Shown here in pieces: positions 36,739-47,527 of a stretch of 64,000 nucleotides of DNA. The notes under the pieces are model-generated. The model was given only the letters and a program-made list of their open reading frames with translations, did no database searches and was not told the origin of the DNA. The stretch is taken from assembly GCA_963731125.1 (NCBI GenBank), contig CAVSVP010000009.1:806001-870000 (forward strand). The letters are read 5' to 3'. The first letter of the stretch is position 1, and each line of letters opens with the position of its first letter. Made by a program: the position numbers and the translations under genes. The stretch is from CAVSVP01 sp963731125 (GTDB lineage: Bacteria; Pseudomonadota; Gammaproteobacteria; Competibacterales; Competibacteraceae).

Positions 36739-38293
36739 TAACTTGACAATGTCACATTACCCAACTGCCTAGTGAGTTTGTATCATAATGATTTTTTGTA
36801 GAAAAGCGATGATGACAAAAAAGAGTTGGGGTGTCGGTGGGGTCTTGTGCCCGAAGCGATCCACACGTTGGGGCAGCGGCTGCATGAGTGTTGGGATCGC
36901 TACCGGAGCTGTTTCAAGACCCAAACCCGAGACGGCAGTGCTTATGCACGGCATTACCTGAGCGGGCTGCTGCGCATGGAGAAACACCGACACTATAGCG
37001 GAATAGGCCGCGAGACGGGTGTCGAAGGGCAAAACCTGCAGCACTTCATGAGCCATTCTCCCTGGTCAGCCGAGGCGGTTTACCGGCAGGTACAAGAGGA
37101 AGTGAAAGCCACGCCGGAGCTGACCCGTGGCGGGGTGTTGTTGGTAGACGAAAGCGCCGAGGAGAAGGCGAGCGATGCCAGTGCGGGAGCGGCCAAACAA
37201 TATAACGGCCGGTGTGGCAAAGTCGAGACGAGCCAAGTGGGGGTGTTGTTGAGTTATGTGAACCTCACGGTCGCATCGGGGTTTTGGACCTGGCTCACGG
37301 GCAAGCTGTTTCTGCCGGAAGCGTGGTTTGAGGCCAGCTACCAGAAGCGGCGTCAGCGACTAGGCATTCCGGAGTCGCTGCGCTTCAAAACCAAGGTGGA
37401 ATTGGCCTGGGACGGGATTGCCGAGGTTATCGCGGGCGGTCTGGCGTTCGAGATCGTCGGCTTTGATAGCCTGTACGGACGCAGTGGCTGGCTGCGGGCC
37501 CAGGTGCGACAGGCAAACCGGCGGTATATGGCCGAGATACCGGCCGATACCGCGGTGTACCTGGAAAAGCCGACGCTCGGCCTGCCGGCACGCCACGGTA
37601 AGCGAGGAAGACAGCCGACACGGGTACAGGTGCTCGCGGGGGAACCGGTACGCGCGGATAGCCTACGTGAGGCCATGGACTGGCAGCAGCTTCAGGTTCG
37701 GGCAACCGAACGGGGTGAGCTGCAGGAACGCTTTGCCGCTCGCCGCGTCTGGACCGTCTATGACGGCCACGCCGTGGAAGAGTGGCTGGTGATGCGCGAA
37801 GAGGCCACCGACCGCGTCAGCTATGCGCTGTGTAATGCCGCCGCGGATACGCCGTTGGCACAACTGGCGTGGTGGAAGTGCCAGCGCTACTTCATCGAAC
37901 GCGCCAACCAGGATGCGAAGTCCGAGCTGGGCTGGGATGAGTTGCAAGCACAGAAGTACCGCGCGTGGAACCATCATCTCGCCTTGACGGTGCTCGCGTC
38001 CTGGTTCATTGCCCAAACCCAAATTGACTGGGCACAGGCTCATCCGCGTGATCCGGCGTTGCTCAAAGAACTGGAAACGGATGTCCTACCGGCCCTGTCG
38101 GTGGCCAATGTCAGAGAGTTATTGCGCGCGGTCATGCCCCTGAAACGCTTGACCGAAGAACAAGCCACGGAGCGGGTTGTCGAGCATTTGCTCAATCGCA
38201 CACGATCACGAAAAAGTAAGCTTAAAAAACAACGGCTTGAGAAAAGAGCCCACACCGGCCCGACGTGAAGCTAATGTGACATTGTCAAGTTAA
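36739..38293 (+). mobile_element. IS701-family insertion sequence inside pglX
   Basis: The ends show a perfect inverted repeat, ACTTGACAATGTCACATTA, at 36741-36759 and its complement at about 38272-38290. TAA on the plus strand flanks both sides. Removing the element and one such triplet restores T-V-Y-T-C-I-N-D-F in pglX, which matches the family sequence. The element is about 1.55 kb with one gene. Confidence 0.82.
36826..38268 (+). CDS. IS701-family transposase
   Basis: A transposase of about 480 residues with the IS701 pattern: VPEAIHTLGQRLHECWDRY at the N-terminus, LLVDESAEEKAS (first Asp), VGFDSLYGRSGWLRAQV (second Asp) and RYFIERANQDAKSELGWDEL (Glu and YREK-like Lys). The open frame begins with TTG; two in-frame-shifted ATGs lie just upstream (36809, 36812), so the true start or an early frameshift is unresolved. 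The catalytic core is intact. Confidence 0.8.
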   Translation: MGCRWGLVPEAIHTLGQRLHECWDRYRSCFKTQTRDGSAYARHYLSGLLRMEKHRHYSGIGRETGVEGQNLQHFMSHSPWSAEAVYRQVQEEVKATPELTRGGVLLVDESAEEKASDASAGAAKQYNGRCGKVETSQVGVLLSYVNLTVASGFWTWLTGKLFLPEAWFEASYQKRRQRLGIPESLRFKTKVELAWDGIAEVIAGGLAFEIVGFDSLYGRSGWLRAQVRQANRRYMAEIPADTAVYLEKPTLGLPARHGKRGRQPTRVQVLAGEPVRADSLREAMDWQQLQVRATERGELQERFAARRVWTVYDGHAVEEWLVMREEATDRVSYALCNAAADTPLAQLAWWKCQRYFIERANQDAKSELGWDELQAQKYRAWNHHLALTVLASWFIAQTQIDWAQAHPRDPALLKELETDVLPALSVANVRELLRAVMPLKRLTEEQATERVVEHLLNRTRSRKSKLKKQRLEKRAHTGPT

Positions 38294-39208
38294 ACAGTTT
38301 GATTCGAAAGCCGTGGGTAGTATATCCAAAGCGTATAATTTCCCGATTCAGTTGATAAAGGCCAATAAATGGGAGCCTTACGTTTACCAACGGTGTATTG
38401 TTTCATATGAAAAGCGAAAAACTTACCAGCACGTCTGAAATATTCGCGTAGCGACGTTATGTCAAGATTCTGGCAAAACTCCTGTTCAACCAACTCTTCG
38501 TGGCCATTCCAGATGGTCGAAAGGGTACATCGAACGTGTCGTATGATGTCGTTGTAGTTTGAGGGATCATCAACAAATATTCCATTCACACCAACAACGT
38601 TTCTGTCACCGCCCGGTAATTTCTTATCTGAGGAGAAATCGCCTCCTTTACTTAAAAACATCCCAGGCGGCGTGTTTCGTAACGGATCAAAAGGAGCGCG
38701 ACCGTCTATTTTATTCTTGCTTTCCAAGACACATCGCTCATCCCATCGTCCCACAGTCACACCGAAGATGTAGGACACAACGGATGCTGTGAACTCTTCC
38801 GTATATTTCGTCTTTTCTTCTGGCAACTTGGTAAATATCTTTGCCTTAAGGCTAGGGCGCCCATCAACTGAAGATTCAATCGTCTTCATTTGATCTGCTG
38901 GAATCGACAACGAACGCATCACTATTTTGTCTATTTCCCTCTGTAGAGACTCCAATTCAGTTGAGGCCTCAGAGTCATGCTCCCAAGCTGCTTTACACTC
39001 ATCCCTTAGCGAGCTTCGCGGTCCGCCTGCCCGGAATGGAGTGCAGAAATTATTATCCGTTTCCACGTATTTCGCTAAATTCTGGCATAAGCGAAAAATC
39101 GCTTTCGCTAATTCCTGAAGACGTTCTCTCTCCGCAGACTCCAAATCAGGAAACGGTAGTTTGCCAACGTATCCTCCGCCTTTATGCTGCCCACAAAAAA
39201 GATTAATT
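38294..39208 (-). pseudogene. pglX: pglX, middle part (between two IS elements)
   Basis: This is about 300 residues of the PglX C-terminal half: GGGYVGKLPFPDLE at the start (the typical target-recognition or late segment), then FFAFHMKQYTVGKRKAPIYWP and TESGNYTLWIYYPRLSNQTV at the end. The last block is highly conserved in type I PglX. The upstream end joins the N-terminal part after removal of the IS4-type element (NSKIYQYIIN then LFCGQ). It has no native start and is not expected to be made as such. Confidence 0.82.
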
Positions 39209-40688
39209 ATCAATACCCTCGCCAATTTACCGTAGCTCAGGCCCTTACAAGTGGTTGATTAATGCGCCCAAGCTGAGCGACCTGAGAGGCGATGGAGTCC
39301 ATAGAAATCGGCTGAGGCATTTGCGGAAGGTATTTTAGGATTTCACGAGCATATTTCCAGCCTCGAAACAGGGCCTTGAGATCAAGGACGCTAAAGGCCG
39401 GACAGTGTTCGCGCAGGGGGCGGATCAGTACCTGCGAGAGCGAGACCATGACCAGGGCCAAGTTGGCGCTGTTGTAGACCGGGGTCTGTTTGACCGCCAT
39501 AAAGTCTTCCAGCCCCCAATATTGCTTCGCGTCGCGGAACTGAAATTCCAGTTGGAAGCGTACGCGATAGAAGGTGATCATTCGCTCGTAGTCCAAGCTC
39601 AGATCGCTGCTGAATAAGATGACATGAGCACGGGCTTGGGTGCGTTGGTTGATTTTGACGAGGATCACGACATTGAGCCGATCGGGAAACAACTTGTGCC
39701 AGACGGGCAGTTGATAGATCAGGGTGCGGATGTGATCGCGGACCGAGTCCTGCTTCAAGTGCCGCTCGGGCAGTTGTTCATAGTTGAGTTTATCGCCGTA
39801 CTTGCGGCGCGGCCCCCGCCCTGAGTACGCTCCCCTATAGGGTTCATACAGGGCAGCGTTGTGCTGGAGCTTGCAGATCATTTCCAAGCCGGTTTGGCGC
39901 ACCATCTGAAGCGCTGCATGATGACCAAACGCCCCATCGAAGACGAAGTAGCGCAGCTTGATCTGCTGGCCCAACAGGGCCAATACTGGGCGGATAATGC
40001 CTTGTACCAACACCAGATAAGGCGATAGCACGACCTCCCGGCGATTGCGATTACGACTGCCTTTCGGGCGCCCCTTTGGCTTGGCCGGTGTGGCGTTGGT
40101 GCGATGGCTGGCCTTCGCCTTGTTGCCCGTTTTCTGGCCCTTGGGACTACTGTCGGCTGGCCCCTTGAGGATCGGTTCCAGACGTACCGTATGCGAACAG
40201 CCTCGGTTCACGTTGATCAGCGACAGGTTCAGAAAACACAGCCCCGGCACCGTCTTACCATACAACGAACTGAAAAAACGACCCAGACCATAGGTTTGTT
40301 TGCCCGATTTGGTGACCACCACCTCATCGCCCGCCAGCAGCCACTCCGTGTCCTCGCCCAGCAGATGCGTGCGGATCAACCACCAATGCACCTGCGCCCA
40401 GTCAATCGTCGTGGTGAAAAACCGTTGGATTGTCCGGTAGCTGCCACCGCGCTCCGCCCAACGTGATACCCCCAGCATCGTCACCCGACCCGTGACCGCT
40501 AACAAGCCTTCTACGATTCGCGCCAAACGACGCACACTTGTTTTATCCAGTGTCTGGTTTAGGCAACTCAAAATCAGCATAATGTCATGCATGGGCGGCG
40601 CGCCTCTGAAGTGGTAGGTTTTAGTTCGCTACTACTTACCTTACCACTGCGGCCTGCCGCCCTCCTGTATTTTGGCGAAGGTATTGAT
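39209..40688 (-). mobile_element. IS4-superfamily insertion sequence inside pglX
   Basis: Inverted ends ATCAATACCCTCGCCAA (39209-39225) and, inverted, ATCAATACCTTCGCCAA (40672-40688) differ at one base. The element is about 1.48 kb with one gene. A short A+T-rich repeat (TATGTATTGATTATG) flanks the right end; a target duplication of the type ATTRATT is possible but has a mismatch. Confidence 0.72.
39237..40592 (-). CDS. IS4-superfamily transposase
   Basis: The 451-residue transposase has a DDE fold. The first Asp is in WLLAGDEVVVTKSGKQTYG, the second in LRYFVFDGAFGHHAALQMV. The Glu lies in ITFYRVRFQLEFQFRDAKQYW, which fits the YREK signature (Y-x2-R-x3-E-x6-K) exactly. A basic low-complexity insert (KPKGRPKGSRNRNRR) lies between. 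The gene is intact and in the same orientation as pglX. Confidence 0.82.
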   Translation of the reverse strand: MHDIMLILSCLNQTLDKTSVRRLARIVEGLLAVTGRVTMLGVSRWAERGGSYRTIQRFFTTTIDWAQVHWWLIRTHLLGEDTEWLLAGDEVVVTKSGKQTYGLGRFFSSLYGKTVPGLCFLNLSLINVNRGCSHTVRLEPILKGPADSSPKGQKTGNKAKASHRTNATPAKPKGRPKGSRNRNRREVVLSPYLVLVQGIIRPVLALLGQQIKLRYFVFDGAFGHHAALQMVRQTGLEMICKLQHNAALYEPYRGAYSGRGPRRKYGDKLNYEQLPERHLKQDSVRDHIRTLIYQLPVWHKLFPDRLNVVILVKINQRTQARAHVILFSSDLSLDYERMITFYRVRFQLEFQFRDAKQYWGLEDFMAVKQTPVYNSANLALVMVSLSQVLIRPLREHCPAFSVLDLKALFRGWKYAREILKYLPQMPQPISMDSIASQVAQLGRINQPLVRA

Positions 40689-43339
40689 TATGTATTGATT
40701 ATGTATTGGTATATTTTAGAGTTAAGGACCGCCAATAGAAGCCATCTATCTGATTCCTCGTCAATAAACAAACTATGTCCTTCATTTGAAAACAGCTGTC
40801 CCGCAGGCAATATGCTAGGTGCGAGAAAATCTGTTCTCTTCCCCCATGTCAAACCGGGTCGGTTTGAGAATCCTAAATTTTGAAGTCGAGCGCCGCTTAA
40901 TGGTCTCAGTGCTGCAAAGTCATTTTCGCTCCAACATTTCAAGTGCGAATCTCGGTAATAGGGTGAATACTCCCCACCATTTTGTATCCATTGCCAACGC
41001 TCAGACCTAGGAGATGGTTCCCATGCTAAACGAAATGCCCTAGCAGTATCGCCAGCCTGAAGCCCTACCCGAGCCGAGCCAATAGCGGGATCAATCGACT
41101 TGAATTTCTCAAAAAGAGTTTTAATATTGGGAAGACACCAATAAGCAATGGCACTATCAGGAAATGCAGAAAAAGCTGCTCTGTGACTTATAGAAGATCG
41201 ACCAAACAAACCTTTACTGAAGCCGACAACCTCAGCGGACAAGTCACTCTGTTTTTCGGATAATAAGTCAGATGTTCTCAGGTCCAGAGCCAACAAAGCT
41301 GCGTCACCTTTGCCGTCTTTTTGAATAGTCTGCATACAAGTAGCTACTTGTGCACCGTCAAGAACACCCCAACCTAGATCAACGAGAATGGAGAAGGCGT
41401 AATCGTCGCTCAAGATCTCTCTTCTAAATGACTCATAACTTGTTTTTTGCAACCAGGTCGCGTCCGTAATGCATCCGATCAGCCCGCTATTTTCAAGCAA
41501 ATGCAACGAACGCGTAACGAACGCACACAAGAGATTCCCAGAGAAATTTTTGTACGCACTTTTTAGCGTCGATTTAACAACATCCGGTGGTGTTCCAAAT
41601 GGCGGATTCATTAGCGTCACGTCAAATCGGTGCCGGCAGAGATCGATAAAAGCGAAACCTTGCGCCGCATCTTCTGCAAACAACCGCCTTCGCGCGAGGC
41701 CCTCGCTTTCCTGCACTTCATTAGCATATTCCCTCAGGCTCTCAAAAATCTTCTCCTCCGCCTGTGTCCAGAATGAATCACGCGTTACCCCTGTAAAGTC
41801 GAAGCACATCTCCCCTTGCTTAGGGTTTACCGTTTCGGGAAACAATTCTTCCTGCTCAGGTTTCGGACCCGCCAGCCACTGCTCTCTCGCCATTTCGATG
41901 GCAGACTGGATTTCCTCTTCTATCCGAAGTAGCGCTCCTGCCTCTCCGGCCAATTGCATGCGATTAAAGACGGTCTCAACCAGTTGGCCAAGAACTGGAG
42001 GCTTCAATCCGACGCGAAATCTTTGAGTACATCCTTCTCACCCGGCATTGGCTCAGCACAGACAATATTCGATTTCCTGACCTGTGGCCGTTTACCGGTT
42101 TTAGTCCCTGCCCTTGCCAAGCCTTCTGCGCCGTAGCCACAATGAAAGTGCTGCGATTTGCGTCGCCCGGGCGATCAATATCAATGCCGTGAAGATTCCA
42201 TCGGAGAATCAACTCGGGAACGGCAGTCTCGCAGTTCGTCAAAGACGAAAATCCTCTCGCAGACTCGCACCCGTCACTTCACTTTCAGGAGAATCAGGTC
42301 TCTCCCATGCTTCGTGATAGACAGTCTCGAGTAAGTCAAACGCATAAAGCAGAAAGTGCCCGCTACCACAGGCGGGATCGAGTACCTTGAGGTCGCGAGG
42401 ATCTTTCTTCCTCCTGTGCGTGATATACACAGGCAACCTGAAGCGTTCTTCTTCTGATAGAGAGGATTCGTCGTCGTTGCTGGACGGACAAAATTCCCCA
42501 TCTTCCAAGAACACTTCCGTTGGCCGTCGGACCAAGTACCGGCAAATGTCTTTGAGTGCCGTATTACCCTTCTGCATCTCATACCAAATGCGTCCGAGAG
42601 TATTGTCGGTGAGGAATTCCACAACGTAGCGTGGCGTGAAAAATTGATTTCGAACCGCCAACTCCCGGCTGTTGCGTGGCGTCGCCGAAGCCTTACGCAT
42701 TGCTTGGCGTTCTTCCTGAGAATTGAAATATTGGTATATCCAGCCGATGGCCTCGTCCTCGGCCCAGATATGGCTCAAGGTCGGGATGTTGATTCTCCGC
42801 AGTAGTTCCTTCAGCGCGTTTTCCCGTGGAAACAGCAATCCGTAGAGAGAGAAACGATCGAAAAGCACTCCAAGGTCGACTGCCAGCTCATCGAACAGAA
42901 GCTGAAGAAATAAACGGTAACGGCTATAAGTATCGCCACCAAGCTTTGATGCCGCCTGGTCGTAGAGACGGAATCCCTTGGACTCGTACCCGTTGCGTAC
43001 ACACTCCTGGACAAGATCCCGCTCTTCGCACATACGAAGCGCACAAAGGCGGTTGAGCACCGTGAAGGCCTGTTCGCGAACCAGCCTTGTGACCGCTTCG
43101 GTCTTTTTCTTTGAACCCGCTATACCGGCGGCAAGGTGGTTAACGCGCTCTCGTAAGAGCTGAGCTTTTGTTCGCTCTTCTTCGGAAAGGTGCCCCAAAT
43201 CGGAGACGTCTAGGGCCGAGCCATCTGGCTGGATGCCGTACACACCTTGGCACTGCAACGTGAACTCTTTGACCAGGAGTTCCCGGGCAAGACCGACGAC
43301 TTTTTGAAGTTCGTTTCTGGTTGTTGTATCGAACGCCAT
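40689..43339 (-). pseudogene. pglX: pglX, 5' part, with clustered frameshifts
   Basis: PglX is the BREX adenine-specific DNA methyltransferase. The N-terminal portion (43339 to about 42,243) is normal: TRNELQKVVGLARELLVKE, NQFFTPRYVVEFLTDNTLG, and the AdoMet motif LDPACGSGHFLLYAFD. Motif IV is NPPFGTP (LMNPPFGTPP) in the later part. Between about 42,000 and 42,242 the family sequence (ELILRWNLHGIDID, RATQIAALSLWL, AQKAWQGQGLKP, RPQVRKSNIVCAEPMPGEKD, LKPPVLGQLVETV) is spread over all three frames, which needs about four or five indels. The gene then ends at the IS4-type element. It starts 3 bases after the brxC stop with AGGAAA upstream. The product is certainly not functional as assembled. 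Confidence 0.9.
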
Positions 43340-43342
43340 GGT

Positions 43343-46300
43343 TCAGCCGTTTCCTTTAGTAAAGACGATCCGCACATAGTCCTTGAACTTTGTTTTCAGT
43401 TCTTGCAGCTTCTGGATCAGAAAATCCAAGTCATCTACCGAGGTCACCTCCCGCGGGAGCGCCAAGTCATCTACCCAAGTCGCCTCCTCTGGTTCAACCG
43501 GCTCCACAGGTGTCTCGCGCTCCGCGGCAAGCTCAGTCATGGTTTTCTCGATGACTGTCACACGCTGCTGGAGCGGATACCGAGCGTTCAAGCATTGGTG
43601 GATGCCTTTCAAGGTTGGCTCTACTGATATTTGAAGTTCTTCGAGCGCCGTCGCAAAACGTTCCTGGTCCGGGCCGCCGATAACGTGCCACTCCGGCCGC
43701 TCTTCTAAACGACGTTTAGCTGTTTCAAGGTCAACAGCGTACTCTACTGCTAAGGCGTTTGCGGTAGTTTTGATGACCTGCTGGACGTTTGAGAGATGTG
43801 TCTGAATATCGGCGGTATAGTTGAAAAAGTCATCCTTGCCTAGCGTGTCTGTTAGCTTGTCGAAATCGCTCTGGGTATTGGCTTTGAGTTCCGCCAGCGG
43901 GCCAATGTCCGGGAGATTCGGAATATCGTTCAGAACCTGGTTCGCGTTCCGAACGGTCTCTGGGAAGTCGCCAGCCAGGGCCTTGGCGACCTGGTGGGCC
44001 CAGAGTAGGTCGTCATATAGAGAACATTCCTCGGGTCCGAGCCGCAACGCGGCATCCGAGGCATCGCCCTTCAGAATCTCCGATAAGCTGTCCTGGATTC
44101 GATCCGCCCGATCCGCTCCGGGCAGCTTGAGATTGCGCAACTCCGATGACAGGTGTGCGTACTCGCGCTGAAGATCGGGAAAATACCGGGTAACATTCTT
44201 GCTGACTTCGTCCTCCAGGGGAAGTACGTCCTGGCCTGTGAGCTCCAGCAATCGCTTAGCCGCCCGAAGCAGGCTGTCTGGGCCAATGCCGCCATCACGT
44301 AGCGCAACACCAACTCGGTTGAACGCTGCATTGTTCTTAAGACTATCGATGGCTGTGGGTCCGCGTACGGTGATGTCCTCCCCGCTTACCCTGAGCTTGA
44401 CCTCGCCCCCGACTAGCAGCGCCGCGACGATATAGCGCAACGTATCTTTAGACCAACCGTATGGAGCACGGCTGAACTTATCAAGCAGAATTCTACCTTC
44501 TTCACGTCCTGCCTGATTGAGATAGTCCACGACGGACTTCAGCGCCGCGTGACTGGTAATAACCTGTCCGTTGCTTGCCACCAAATGCAGCGGATCGTTC
44601 TTGCTCTCGATGCGGTCCAGCCGGTCTGTTTTCAGAAACCGCTCCGCCAATGCAGACTCTGCCTGCACCGGTGCCTCGTGGTACTTGTGGAAGACTTCAT
44701 TGGCAGCTTCGTCCAACTGCTTCTTGGTTGCCTCTTCCACACTACCACCAAGGCTCGCAACGGCCTGCGGTCGTCCACGGAAGACAAAACTGCCCTGTTC
44801 CAGTCCTTTACGCAGTTTCCTTATCAACTCGACACGCAGGCTTTCGGCCCGCTGCTGCTGCCCGTTGAGGTACTCACTGACTTCCTTCTCAACCGTCTTG
44901 TTGCGGTACTGGTTAAAGATTTGTTCGCTCCGGTAAACCTCCTCAACCTGCTGCTGAAACGCGTCCGGTTCTAAACCGATGAAATAGATGTCATTCTTAT
45001 TTGATGGCTGAGTCGAGTCAGCGACGCGGCTCTTTTTGAGGGGATCAAATTCCGCCTCCGGGACAAACTCTACCAGCATCTGAATTTCTTCCTTGTCGCC
45101 AACGATGGACATGAAGCCCGCCACGCCCTGGGTTTTGATGCCGCATTGGACGTTGCGTGTTCTATGTAAACTGGCCCTTGGCAAAGGCGTGAAGAGATCC
45201 TTGAGCAGATCGTTAACAATACGTGAGCGCTCGGCCTGTATGGGAATGAGTCCCCTGCGTTCCTGCTCCAGCTCGGAAACTGCCTCGCTCATAAACCGGA
45301 GGTTGCCGTCAATTTCCGCCAGGGGTACGGTTTCCTCGGCGATGAGGTTGTTGACCGCTTTCTCTACAGCCTCCAACTGTGATGATGCATCGACCGTCGG
45401 ATGGACGAGTGCCGCTACGTTTTCACGGCTAACCGGGAAGTCCTCCAGCACTTGAAGAATGGCTATGGTTTTGGCGACTCTAGCCTCGATAGAGTCACTA
45501 CCGAAGACTTTGACCGCTTTCTCGACGGCCTCCACAATATGGCGGAAAGATCGCTGGATATCGCGGCGCAGGGCGTCGTAGAAGGTCACCGTCGTGGCCA
45601 GTGTTCCTACTGGCAGATCCGCCAAGGGACCGTCTGGAGACTCCGGGCTGATCAGCACGTCCTGGATAACTTTGATAGCGGAGCGCAGACCTACCCCGCC
45701 CATGGTCTTGGCAAGTCTGCCTAGCAGCTCCAATAAGATGTCGAAATGCTGAGGCAGAAACGGGTAAAGACGGATGAATGTTTTCTTATCGAGCTCTCGT
45801 TGGTAATAACGGGTGTTGAGCAGCTGGGTGTTGAATCGCAGTTGCTGGCCGTACTTCTCGTACAAACCTTGTAGTTGAGTTTCGCCGGCAGACGCTTTGC
45901 CGAGTAGACGCAGGTAGCAGATTTCGCGGATATCGCTCGCCTCCAGGTCGACGTGAACCGGAAAGCGGGCTTGGAGTTTGAACAGCTTTGGCGTATTAAT
46001 CTGTGCCCGCGGGTCGTCCTCCGTTAACGTCTGCTGGGCTGTGGCAATCAGCCATACCTTACCACCTCCGATCTGCTTCAAGTTTTTTGCCAAACCGTCT
46101 AGGTTAAGGATCAGGGAATCTCGGGCTGCGACGTATTGCCCCACCTCGTCAAGTACGAATATGATATTCTCGCGGCCGGAACGGCGTTGCGCCAACTCGA
46201 TCATGTCGCGTGCCTGGTCATCGGTCTTGATGACTTCGTCGATCTTCTGATCGTGGAAGCTCTTTGATGTGGGATAGATGTTTGGGAAAAACTCTGCCGC

Positions 46301-46936
46301 TAATTGCGAGGCGAGCTGGTTGGCTACCAGGGGTTGATTCTTTACCTGATCCCACGACATACCGCCAGCAAGTTTGGCAATTTTCTGCTTGAACTCATTC
46401 AACCTGCCGTCTCGCTCCAGCATGAACTCAAGGTAAGCGACTTTTCTGTCCCGTGAATAGCCGGCCCACTACATGACCTTGGCGTAGAGCACCGTAGAGA
46501 TTTCGGCCATGCTAGCGCCCGCGAGCTGCTCACTGGCTAGGTCGAGCATGACGACCGCGGGTTTGTGACGACTTGCTACCGTCGAAAGGCGTTGGCGCAA
46601 TGAGGTGCTAGTAAATCGATCCCGTAAGTAATAAAGAAAAGGCTTACCATCGATCTGGTAGGATTCGTCGAGGGCAAAGCCTAGATACTTGGTGAAAGAA
46701 CTCTTGCCTGAACCGTAGAAGCCGGAGACCCAGACACCGACCTCATTGCTTCCCTCGCCCATGCCGAGATCGATTGCATCGAGCAGCTTATCGAAACTCC
46801 GGGTCATGCTGTTAGTGACCACGTATTCCCCAATCTCCTTTTTCAGGAGATCAGGGTCCATGGCGTCGTACTGGATGACCTTCTCGATCCGTCGATCGAT
46901 TTGGCGGCTGGAATCAAAGAGTGCTTTGATCGTCAT
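43343..46936 (-). pseudogene. brxC: brxC, BREX ATPase with one in-frame amber codon
   Basis: BrxC/PglY is the large P-loop ATPase of BREX. The N-terminal part (46469-46936) shows FDSSRQIDRRIEKVIQYD and the Walker A GVWVSGFYGSGKSSFTKYL. It stops at TAG (46469-46471) after VLYAKVM. The same frame goes on as WAGYSRDRKVAYLEFMLERD with no other stop to 43343, through the Walker B-like IIFVLDEVGQYVAA and a long helical part. Together they give 1,196 codons, the usual BrxC length. The family residue at the stop is probably Gln (CAG to TAG). Translation would yield a 155-residue fragment. A downstream internal start could yield the rest without the P-loop. A sequencing error cannot be excluded. Confidence 0.88.
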
Positions 46937-46957
46937 GACTTCACGTCCTGTGTGCTA

Positions 46958-47527
46958 TTAACCACCGATGTGGACGGAGCGGTAGTTGCCGTCATCGGGA
47001 TAGATTCCAAGAAAACTCAGGTTTGATTGTCCTCGACGTACACCTGGATACAGGATCACCGTCGGTATATTCACTTTGCCTTGGAGACGCTGCTCAATAG
47101 CGCCAATTCGTAGGTAGGGATGGAGAGCCTCGATGTCGGTGATAATCAGTAGCCCTCTCGGTTTTGCCGCCTGCTCCTTGAGGGCTTCCAGAATTTTCTC
47201 TTCGACTATCTTAGTGTCGACAAGCGCGGCTCTGAGCGTCTCGTTAACTTCGGCAAGATCGTGATCCTGCTCCCCGTCTAGCCAAAACTGGCGCAGAGGG
47301 TGATTTGCGAAGAAGTCACCAATTACCCGAGCAAGCGAGAGCGCTCCCACATCCCAGTCATCGAGCTTCAACTTAACCTTCCATGACTTGAGCTTTCGTT
47401 TGACGCTAAGCATCTCCTGCGGCGAAAAAACCAGGTAGTAAACGGGGTCACCGCCGGTATTGCGGAGGTTTGAGCTGTCGCGCAGCCGCTGCTGTAGCTC
47501 TTTGAAGCTACTTTCTAGCGATGGCAT
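46958..47527 (-). CDS. brxB: BREX protein BrxB (DUF1788)
   Basis: BrxB is a small core BREX protein of unknown biochemistry. The 189-residue product matches the DUF1788 pattern: PVYYLVFSPQEMLSVKRKLK, LKLDDWDVGALSLARVIGDF, LLIITDIEALHPYLRIGAIE and LQGKVNIPTVILYPGVRRG with the final SNLSFLGIYPDDGNYRSVHI. I chose the ATG at 47525-47527. It overlaps the brxA end by 20 bases, and brxC starts 21 bases after its stop. The gene is intact. Confidence 0.92.
   Translation of the reverse strand: MPSLESSFKELQQRLRDSSNLRNTGGDPVYYLVFSPQEMLSVKRKLKSWKVKLKLDDWDVGALSLARVIGDFFANHPLRQFWLDGEQDHDLAEVNETLRAALVDTKIVEEKILEALKEQAAKPRGLLIITDIEALHPYLRIGAIEQRLQGKVNIPTVILYPGVRRGQSNLSFLGIYPDDGNYRSVHIGG

Noticed and set aside
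36826..38268. Treating the DNA between the two pglX fragments as a BREX accessory gene
   Set aside because: It has perfect terminal inverted repeats and an IS701 transposase pattern, and the pglX frame closes across it.
38290..39225. A separate hypothetical gene between the two transposases
   Set aside because: Its end is the conserved PglX block with APIYWP and YTLWIYYPRLSNQT, so it is a fragment of pglX.
295..46471. Genome-wide reassignment of TAG, suggested by two in-frame amber codons
   Set aside because: TAG is used as a true stop by several genes here (for example the IS1634 transposase, pglX and brxB-adjacent brxA), so two local nonsense mutations are simpler.
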